Below, one piece after another: positions 21,831 through 28,970 of a DNA stretch of 35,471 nucleotides. The stretch comes from a virus, in IMG/VR virus record IMGVR_UViG_3300005435_000036, positions 1 to 35,471 of that record; one strand, 5' to 3'. The notes below the pieces were generated by a model. The model was not told the origin of the DNA. It was given only the letters and a program-made list of their open reading frames with translations, and ran no database searches. Every line of letters begins with the position of its first letter. The stretch's first letter is position 1. A program made the position numbers and the translations under genes.

Positions 21831-22178
21831 TTATATCTCCTTTGTGAGAACGATCATGTTGTCTGAACATGATTTTAGCTTCATGCCGTATGCAATCAAT
21901 ACCAAGAGGCTTGCGGTAGCACCTTTTGTCAAAAGATTAACGGTTCCAATCATTTCAGTACAACCGCTGTGTTTTGCTTCATCGCAAATTCGATCTGCGA
22001 TCTGGGAAGCAATGCCCTTTTTCCTAAATTGAGGAAGTACAAATATATCAATGATATAGACCTGATTTTCATTGAGATAACGATAGGTAGCAAAACCCTC
22101 TTTGATCTCTAAAATGCGATCATCGGTTCTCTCAGTCAAATATTTTGCATAGAGACTAACCATATTTTGATCATCCAA
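21831..22178 (-). CDS. Second GNAT-family acetyltransferase
   Basis: A 115-residue protein with GNAT features: strand VYIIDIFVLP, then motif A QFRKKGIASQIADRICDEA with the R-K-K-G-I-A loop, and a following strand-helix (MIGTVNLLTKGATASLLVLIAYGMKL) that matches motif B. It is short but complete for a minimal domain. Its start overlaps the tail protein gene by eight bases. An acetyltransferase inserted between virion genes is a recurrent finding in podoviruses; the target may be a virion protein or a host protein. The substrate cannot be read from sequence. Confidence 0.75.
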   Translation of the reverse strand: MDDQNMVSLYAKYLTERTDDRILEIKEGFATYRYLNENQVYIIDIFVLPQFRKKGIASQIADRICDEAKHSGCTEMIGTVNLLTKGATASLLVLIAYGMKLKSCSDNMIVLTKEI

Positions 22179-25100
22179 TGCTTTGTGATGCTGATTGTGG
22201 TCTGAAATCCTTTTTCAAACCAAGTACCATATTAATACCCGATAAACTCAAACCTTGCCCAGGGGAAGCACTTAGTGTTGAATCATATATTTCCTGCACC
22301 CCTATGCTTACTGCCATACAACGTTGCCTCTCAAAGAAAACACGCCATGACTCAAGATTCGAGCCACCTCCAAACGGGTTTCCTTGTCCAAATGGGCTTT
22401 GAGAAGCTCCACTGCCAAAAGGCGTGCTATAATTTATCGGACTAATCAGAACGCTCTGACTGGGGCTTATTTCATAATCATAGAACATGCTGACATAAAG
22501 CTTATGAGGCGAGTAATAGGTACCCAAAAGATAGAAAAAATAGGCTCTTTGATAGCCTTGCAGCATATTAAAATTGAGAGGGCCTGTTTGGAATTTTATT
22601 AAAACCGGATTTGAGCCATCGATGTAAGTTCCAGATTTCTCCTCATATGCATTACCTTGTTCATTTATATAAGTATGAGATCCAGCATAGATGCAGCTAG
22701 AAACCGCAGGTACTCCAGTAAAGGTACCCCATTGACTGTAATAATAGTCATACATCAATGTGATACCGCTATCGAGAGTGAAGCGTACCTGATTTTGTTG
22801 CTCGATATTTACCGCACTATTTACCAAAGCATCAGTTGTAAATTTCTCAACAGGAGAGCCAATGTAGGTAGTGCCTAGGTTTCTATCAAGAAGCCATATG
22901 CCCTTATCACTTTGAAACATCAGGCCATTGGGCATCAAAACAATGGAATTTTGATTGGTACATCCCACTGTTGAGGTCACAAATATAGGCTGACTATACT
23001 GATTGTTGGCGCCCGTATTATCGGGGCCGGTACCATTTAGATAAAGTATGGCGTTTCTTTTGAAGAAAATAATCTTATCATCGAGTGGTGCAATTCCCGT
23101 TATAGGGCCTGTATTGCCTTGAGTTGAAGTCGTTGGCGGGATATAGATCGTAAAAACATCACTGGTTTCAACCGGCGTATTTTCAATTACCTGCTTTGAA
23201 TACCAAACCGTATTAGGATCTTCAGCATTCACAAGCCACAATCTCGTATCAAAAATCGTCATAAGATTGGTAGCAGGTACCGCTATATTCTCAACAACCC
23301 CACCGGTCGTATAGAGAATGTTATTACCAAGAATGCTAGCATCCGAATTCCCATCTACGTACTTAACTGAATCAATTGTTGTATCATTAAGAAGTGGCGT
23401 AAATATGCTTGTAATCTGATAGTAGATCTGTTGCGCTGCGGACCAACGATAGATACAAATCTTTACCGGGCTCGCTATTTTCATGGTCAGACGTAGAGTT
23501 GGGATATTAAGAACCACTGAGCTATTGCCGGAAGTTGTAGTGACACTTATAGGGATGCTAGGAGCTGATCTAAATAGGTTGCCCTGATTATCGCACCATT
23601 CATAGGTGACTTGATAAAAATATTGCTGGGCTATTTGTGCCCCTTCAAAAGTAAGAGTGGTTCCGGTTTGAACGCTAGCCCCATTTTTATTCATGGTTAC
23701 TGTATTGCTAGTGAAACTTACCACAACACTATTTGCGGCTATTCCTGTCCCGCTTATAGTCATCCCAATACCAATTCCTGAGGTTGAGGAAACATTGGTA
23801 ATGATAGGAGATGTATTTGAAGTATTTCCCGTAACCACAGGATCTGCTTGGGTAGCACCTTCAACGTTATCAGGCCAGAGAAAGAAAAGATGCTCAACCG
23901 GCAAATAACCATCATACATCCATAGGAAACCGCCGGCTAAATGCAAATCTAAGCCAATAGAACTAGTATCCATATTGGCTGTTGTGAGATCGAAATTAGA
24001 TAGATTAATGCCAAGTTGAGCATAAATACCTGCTGTTTGCGTCCCTGATGGAATATTAGTATCTTTATTAACTGCCTGAATAAGATCTTTATAAAGATAA
24101 GGAATACTTGCCGTAGTAGCGTCGATAGCTACGTTTGGCAAACCCTGTGTTAGATAGCCACCCCCATTCTCATAGGCTAATTTAGCGGCTAATACGGGAC
24201 TTGAAGAGAGACTTCTACCCGCATTGATCAGAAAATAAGTGGATTGGTAGGAACTCTGATAAGCAGATAGAAAATAGATCATTCCATCTATGATGAATGC
24301 TTTTGATGCCAATCCAACGCTTCTAACAATGGTAGATGCGGCGCTTACAACGGCCGATGTTAAAGTATCTCCAGGGCTGCTAGCGGAATTACCGGCGGTG
24401 TTAGCAGACAAAGTTAAAGTAGTTCCTGAAACCGTGAAAGTGGTGCCAGCTGTGATGTTTGCGGCCGTCGTTTGATCGATAAGATACATGCCGTTTACTA
24501 AACCGCTGGCATTATTGACCGTGATAGATGAAGCCCCTGAAAGAAAAACGGATCTAAAAGTAGATCCTAAAGGAGTAACAACGATACCATTGATATAATG
24601 AGTAGCAATTGTAGAATCATAAGAATAGTTATTAGAAACTTCATAATAGACATAACAAGAACCGTACATTGCTACTGAAGTTATATTGCTGATAGTCCCG
24701 GAAGAGATAATCTCAACCGGATTCATAATAGGATTTAGGTTTGCATCCGTCGATAATGTATATCCTGTATTTGATCCACTATTGTAAAAGCTTACATAAA
24801 CACGCATAGCCGATGAGTTGCTCGTATCGACGGTTACGCTCATATGGGTTGCGGTATAGCCAGAGTAGACCTTGGTGCTCGAAAATAAAAAAGAAGTATT
24901 TAAGCTCACTAAATTGACCGACTGGCCACCTGATGTGGTATCGTAAGCTATATAAAGCTTATTATTTGCAATATACCCATCAAAGGATAGGGCGCTCGAA
25001 GGCACATAAGAAGATGCGATATCTGTATTTGCGCTTACCTGTGAAGTATTTACTGAGTTAACAGATACATATTGCAAATGATTAGTTGCGCTAATCACGT

Positions 25101-25644
25101 TTGTGAAGACGATGATAAAGTTTGTGCCTAGATAAAAAACCCTTAATCCCCCCGTTACTGTGCCTGAAGAAACCGGTATCGGAGTGGGGGCTACTATATT
25201 TTGGCCCGTTTTCGCATCGGCAATCGCATACTTGGCCACCGTTGTTGTGCCATTGTTTTCCAAATACACACTGCATATAAGACCATTTGCTGAAATTGCC
25301 GTATCTACCTGGGATTGATTGAAATTGTTTCTAATCAAAGGAAGCGTAGATAGACTCAAAGGCTGCAAATCCCCTTTAGTGACCCATGTGTTGTTTCCGG
25401 TATTGAAAGCAGAGATCTTATTTCCGAGCGCCGTAAGATTATTATTAAAAGTGGTCAAATAGGAATAACTGGTATCAGGCAGTGATGATATCTGAGCATA
25501 TCCATTTCTCTTTTGAAGCAAACCGCCTTTTGTAAAGACAGTATTTTCAAGATTAACAAAATTGCCCATTTGCACACGTTTAGGATCGGTCTTGGTATCA
25601 AGGCCCTGTGCAAAATTGATATCGAATGCCTTTTTAACTATCAT
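22171..25644 (-). CDS. Giant tail nozzle / stabilisation-type protein
   Basis: A 1,157-residue structural protein. The N-terminus (FDINFAQGLDTKTDPKRVQMGNFVNLENTVFTKGGLLQKRNGY) is a recognised signature of podovirus tail proteins that close the DNA channel. They are related in place to tail tubular protein B and the P22 gp10-type stabilisation proteins. A long beta-rich body follows, with Ser, Thr and Asn prominent. An embedded Ig-like or repeat stretch near residues 600-680 contains paired 'TGTTLTFEGA/GTTFTVSGTTLTL'-type strands. The C-terminal part has GSGASQSPFGQGNPFGGGSNLESWR. It precedes the ejection genes in the tail operon. Confidence 0.7.
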   Translation of the reverse strand: MIVKKAFDINFAQGLDTKTDPKRVQMGNFVNLENTVFTKGGLLQKRNGYAQISSLPDTSYSYLTTFNNNLTALGNKISAFNTGNNTWVTKGDLQPLSLSTLPLIRNNFNQSQVDTAISANGLICSVYLENNGTTTVAKYAIADAKTGQNIVAPTPIPVSSGTVTGGLRVFYLGTNFIIVFTNVISATNHLQYVSVNSVNTSQVSANTDIASSYVPSSALSFDGYIANNKLYIAYDTTSGGQSVNLVSLNTSFLFSSTKVYSGYTATHMSVTVDTSNSSAMRVYVSFYNSGSNTGYTLSTDANLNPIMNPVEIISSGTISNITSVAMYGSCYVYYEVSNNYSYDSTIATHYINGIVVTPLGSTFRSVFLSGASSITVNNASGLVNGMYLIDQTTAANITAGTTFTVSGTTLTLSANTAGNSASSPGDTLTSAVVSAASTIVRSVGLASKAFIIDGMIYFLSAYQSSYQSTYFLINAGRSLSSSPVLAAKLAYENGGGYLTQGLPNVAIDATTASIPYLYKDLIQAVNKDTNIPSGTQTAGIYAQLGINLSNFDLTTANMDTSSIGLDLHLAGGFLWMYDGYLPVEHLFFLWPDNVEGATQADPVVTGNTSNTSPIITNVSSTSGIGIGMTISGTGIAANSVVVSFTSNTVTMNKNGASVQTGTTLTFEGAQIAQQYFYQVTYEWCDNQGNLFRSAPSIPISVTTTSGNSSVVLNIPTLRLTMKIASPVKICIYRWSAAQQIYYQITSIFTPLLNDTTIDSVKYVDGNSDASILGNNILYTTGGVVENIAVPATNLMTIFDTRLWLVNAEDPNTVWYSKQVIENTPVETSDVFTIYIPPTTSTQGNTGPITGIAPLDDKIIFFKRNAILYLNGTGPDNTGANNQYSQPIFVTSTVGCTNQNSIVLMPNGLMFQSDKGIWLLDRNLGTTYIGSPVEKFTTDALVNSAVNIEQQNQVRFTLDSGITLMYDYYYSQWGTFTGVPAVSSCIYAGSHTYINEQGNAYEEKSGTYIDGSNPVLIKFQTGPLNFNMLQGYQRAYFFYLLGTYYSPHKLYVSMFYDYEISPSQSVLISPINYSTPFGSGASQSPFGQGNPFGGGSNLESWRVFFERQRCMAVSIGVQEIYDSTLSASPGQGLSLSGINMVLGLKKDFRPQSASQSIG

Positions 25645-25647
25645 ATC

Positions 25648-26697
25648 TTAAGCACCAATCAAAGCAGCCTGAAAGCCACCCCTAGCTTTTGGGGCGGTCC
25701 CTGTAAAGGTAATCTGACAATTTAAATAGAGTCTAATTGCCGCTATCGCTTGATATGTGAACATGAGCGAACCTGATCTCGTATAATTACCTAACCCAGA
25801 TGTAGCATTTTGTCCCTCTATAGAATTAAAATCTATACAAGCAAATCCCCCTATGAGGCCTGTTATGTTATTATTTGCAGATGAAACTGTAAAATCAAGA
25901 TCTGTAGAAGGATTCGTACTATTATCGCCCATCTTTAATTGCACTTGAGCAGTGATGAGATAAATCCCGGCGGCCGGTATATCTAGAAATTGAAGATTAA
26001 ATGGAGTAGCCGATGTTAAGCTCAAGAATCCATTCGTATTCTTGTTTGCAGGCCCAAATACGGTAGACCCCAATGCCACAAAGCTCGCATTGCCTACATT
26101 ATTTATAGATAAAAAAGAATTGGAACTCGGCAAAGCCGGGGGATATACAAAATTGTAATCTACAACCTGCGAAGAGCTGGGACTGAAATTAATAACGTTT
26201 GAACCAGCAGCATTTCGACCCATTGTATAGGGACCAGCAGAAATGACAGCTGGTGTGTTGGTAGCACTTTCAAAGGTAAATGTAGGATTTGAAAATGATG
26301 CCGATGCTGTGCCAGAAGGAAGACCTGTAATCGTTCCTGTCGCTCCGGTCACAGAACCTGATTGCGTAATCCTGACTTGGTTACCGTTTCCATCGTTATA
26401 ATAAAGGTCTACCCCGCTCTCATAGAGGCAACCTATATCGCTCGCGCCAGCCAATGGTGCGGTTTGGGCGTTAAATCGTACACTTCTTAGCGCTGTTGCA
26501 TTGTTATCGTTATAAGGCAAATCAGCTGTAATACTAATTCCATCGGGCTGAATCTGCACCCCTTGGTTAGGGGAATGATTATGGCTATCTATCGCATTTA
26601 AACATGCAACAATATTATTAGCCCAGTCTGGCCCCGGATCTTGCCCCGGAACCGGTATGGGAAGATTCATGTTTGGGGAAACAGTTATATTAGCCAT
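25648..26697 (-). CDS. Tail or collar fibre-type protein
   Basis: A 349-residue structural protein. It opens with SPNMNLPIPVPGQDPGPDWA followed by LNAIDSHNHSPNQGVQI, a short motif found at the virion-attachment end of many phage fibre proteins. The middle is Ser/Thr/Gly-rich; the C-terminal 140 residues are a beta domain that could form a trimer tip (AGIYLITAQVQLKMGD). It lies between the short 96-residue tail protein and the nozzle protein. Probably a side fibre or collar protein. Confidence 0.65.
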   Translation of the reverse strand: MANITVSPNMNLPIPVPGQDPGPDWANNIVACLNAIDSHNHSPNQGVQIQPDGISITADLPYNDNNATALRSVRFNAQTAPLAGASDIGCLYESGVDLYYNDGNGNQVRITQSGSVTGATGTITGLPSGTASASFSNPTFTFESATNTPAVISAGPYTMGRNAAGSNVINFSPSSSQVVDYNFVYPPALPSSNSFLSINNVGNASFVALGSTVFGPANKNTNGFLSLTSATPFNLQFLDIPAAGIYLITAQVQLKMGDNSTNPSTDLDFTVSSANNNITGLIGGFACIDFNSIEGQNATSGLGNYTRSGSLMFTYQAIAAIRLYLNCQITFTGTAPKARGGFQAALIGA

Positions 26698-26700
26698 TTT

Positions 26701-26991
26701 TTAATACACCCATATGGAAATCACAGTATCTGCACTGCTTTCTAAGGTTATAAATAAATCTGTAGATGCTTTAGATCTCCAAATCACCGCGTTAGCCGTA
26801 TTATCGGTAAGAATCCATCCTTGCGGCATGCGCTGCAGAAGATGATTGATGGCTTTGGGAGTGCTGGCAGTAAGACTTATGTTTTCGATCGCATTTCCCT
26901 GTAAAAAAGGGATTGCGATAATAGGATTAAGGATAGAAGACCATTTAGTCTGAGCCAAATCCCAAGGAAGTTTTGTGCTAAGCTGAGCCAT
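26701..26991 (-). CDS. Small tail-completion-type protein
   Basis: A 96-residue protein starting MAQLSTKLPWDLAQTKWSSI, an opening seen in small phage proteins adjacent to fibre genes. The ATG at 26991 is preferred over the TTG upstream. Beta-rich C-terminus (ISIWVY). Probably a structural tail component; the precise role is unknown. Confidence 0.6.
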   Translation of the reverse strand: MAQLSTKLPWDLAQTKWSSILNPIIAIPFLQGNAIENISLTASTPKAINHLLQRMPQGWILTDNTANAVIWRSKASTDLFITLESSADTVISIWVY

Positions 26992-26996
26992 AATAC

Positions 26997-28052
26997 TTAC
27001 CAACCAGCGTTTCCACCGCCACCGGAAGCAAAGCCATTGCCACCATATAATGGGTCTTGGCGAGTATTTGAGATTGTATCGGCCTGACCCGCATCTCTAT
27101 TTTGCGCAGCACTTTCGATTCGATCTTTTAAGAATGCTATCTCTGCATCAAGTTTAGCTGTATCGGACTCTTCTTTATCGAGAGCGTATTTTGCTGCTCT
27201 GACAATAGGATAGCGTAGCCATCCGGAGTAGCCAATCGTGGTTAAATCTGTGTCCTGAAGCAAAGCAGGAAGGCGTGGAGAATACCACATCCGTATCTGC
27301 TGATTACCCGCAGGAGTGGGGATGATGTTGACGAAATTGCCCATAAGGCGATAGCGCATGTTATATACGCCATAAATCGTTGAAGTGCTATTTGGATAAA
27401 CATACTTATTGCGTTCGATGAAATCAAATTTAAGTAAAGTCACCCAAGCATTGTTGCTGGTGTTGATGCCTAAATCCATTCCCGCAAGCTTATAAAAAGC
27501 AGGAGCAGGAGTTCCGGAAGCGGCGTTTGGATAAATGCCACCAATATAGTTAGTCGCGCCATCCGGAAGAGGATAGTTGATCGTCGTACCATTGGTATTG
27601 ATGAAAGCAATTTGTGAAGCAAAAAGATCCTCATAACTGTCTATGAGAAGATCGTAGAGTTCATACATTGCAAGACGAAGGAAAGCATTCCATTCGCTTG
27701 TTGTTACAAAATTGCTATTTACCCTATCCGCGGTCTGTTGCGATCGTAAGCGCAATTCAAAAAGTGACATCTCACTTGGAGGAGCTGCCACCATTTGGAC
27801 TATGGATGAATATGGCGAGGTGCCTGAACTATTGGTACCTGCGACCTGGTAATAATACATAATACCGACGCCCGGAAAGGGATCGATATACTGTGTCACT
27901 ACTCCCACAGTCGCAAGATTAGTAAAATTCACCCCATCCGTAGAACGCTGAATCTGATACCCTGTCGCACCTAAAGAGCCTGTCCAGGTGAGTAGAATAT
28001 TTCCATCAGCCTGTTCCACAGAAAGGTTCTGAGGCTGGTAAGGAACAGCCAT
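26997..28052 (-). CDS. FN3-fused tail adaptor (tail tubular A-like)
   Basis: A 351-residue protein. Residues 3-90 form a fibronectin type III domain (PQNLSVEQADGNILLTWTGS, GYQIQRSTDGVNFTNL, YYYQVAGTNSSG). The following part (LRLRSQQTADRVNSNFVTTSEWNAFLRLAMYELYDLL to WLRYPIVRAAKYALDKEESD) fits head-to-tail adaptor proteins of podoviruses. A Gly-rich tail ends it. The adaptor forms a ring below the portal; the FN3 domain probably projects outward and may bind cell-surface sugars. The fusion of FN3 with an adaptor is a useful family marker. Confidence 0.75.
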   Translation of the reverse strand: MAVPYQPQNLSVEQADGNILLTWTGSLGATGYQIQRSTDGVNFTNLATVGVVTQYIDPFPGVGIMYYYQVAGTNSSGTSPYSSIVQMVAAPPSEMSLFELRLRSQQTADRVNSNFVTTSEWNAFLRLAMYELYDLLIDSYEDLFASQIAFINTNGTTINYPLPDGATNYIGGIYPNAASGTPAPAFYKLAGMDLGINTSNNAWVTLLKFDFIERNKYVYPNSTSTIYGVYNMRYRLMGNFVNIIPTPAGNQQIRMWYSPRLPALLQDTDLTTIGYSGWLRYPIVRAAKYALDKEESDTAKLDAEIAFLKDRIESAAQNRDAGQADTISNTRQDPLYGGNGFASGGGGNAGW

Positions 28053-28067
28053 TTCTGTCCCCTATCA

Positions 28068-28766
28068 TTAGAGCCCATCGATGGTTACTGATGATCCATC
28101 GTACTCAAATTGCATTCCGATAATTGTCCCATCCGCTGGCGCTGTAGGAACAATAGTTGTGGTGCTAGAGTTGGTGGCTGCCCCGAATTGAACCATAATC
28201 AGAGCACCACCATTTTGAGCAATATTGGAGTTAGCAATGGTCTGGTTAGGATCGCCGACAACAGTAATCTGAGAAATCGCAGGGACGCCTGGAATACCTA
28301 CCGTGCCGCTACCCCCGATAGATCCAGTTGTTATAGCGATGAAAGCTTGTCCAACCGTTGGCGTTAGCCCCTGTTGCAGACCGGCAGCTTGCCATTGCGC
28401 AAGTGTCGTGGTTCCCAGAGACGTTATGACATAGGCGTCATGTTGTGTAACACTTGTGGTGCTCGTGCTCGTTAAAACGTTGGTCTGCCAATGGAGAAGA
28501 CCCATGAATTTATTAAAATTGTTCTTGAATTTGATTAAAGCATAACCAGCTTGTGGGTTTGGATTGGTATATCCATTAACCGAGCCTGGGGTCTGACTTG
28601 TATTCATCATTACATATTCAACGTAACCATTACTTTTAACCGATGTGACACCTAGGCCACCAGTATCGGCATGATTAACCGTGAAATTAACCCAGATCTC
28701 TTGAGGCTTTACTATATTTTTATATGTGGATTTTCCATTAAGACCAAAACCGCGAGGTACTGACAT
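28068..28766 (-). CDS. Virion structural protein, first gene of the tail operon
   Basis: A 232-residue beta-rich protein (FTVNHADTGGLGVTSVKSNG, and C-terminal TAPADGTIIGMQFEYDGSSV). No decisive family motif. It is the first gene after the capsid terminator and follows control motif copy 3 by about 90 bases, so it starts the tail unit. Candidates are a head decoration protein or a tail-ring component. Confidence 0.6.
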   Translation of the reverse strand: MSVPRGFGLNGKSTYKNIVKPQEIWVNFTVNHADTGGLGVTSVKSNGYVEYVMMNTSQTPGSVNGYTNPNPQAGYALIKFKNNFNKFMGLLHWQTNVLTSTSTTSVTQHDAYVITSLGTTTLAQWQAAGLQQGLTPTVGQAFIAITTGSIGGSGTVGIPGVPAISQITVVGDPNQTIANSNIAQNGGALIMVQFGAATNSSTTTIVPTAPADGTIIGMQFEYDGSSVTIDGL

Positions 28767-28852
28767 AAGGCTGTCCCCTTAAAATGAGCCGAGATTTCTC
28801 TGCGGGTAGCTCGGCACCACTTGCCCGCCAGTATGACAGATTCATTTTCTGC

Positions 28853-28885
28853 CTTCAAAAATGATGAAAATGGGTAGTTTTGCTA
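28853..28885 (-). promoter_or_regulatory. Conserved late control motif, copy 3
   Basis: Minus-strand core CTACCCATTTTCAT with the same AT-rich flanks as copies 1 and 2. It lies between the capsid terminator and the first tail gene, where a promoter is expected. Confidence 0.6.
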
Positions 28886-28895
28886 TTTTTTAAGC

Positions 28896-28933
28896 AAAAA
28901 AAACCCCCGGAAACCCAAAAGAATCCCCGGGGG
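28896..28933 (-). terminator. Rho-independent terminator after the capsid gene
   Basis: On the minus strand a 7-bp GC-only stem (CCCCCGG at 28933-28927 with CCGGGGG at 28910-28904) is followed by eight Ts (28903-28896). It lies 37 bases after the capsid stop codon and separates the head operon from the tail operon. Confidence 0.9.
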
Positions 28934-28970
28934 CCTTTACACCAACTTAAGAACTAAAAATATGCATCAA

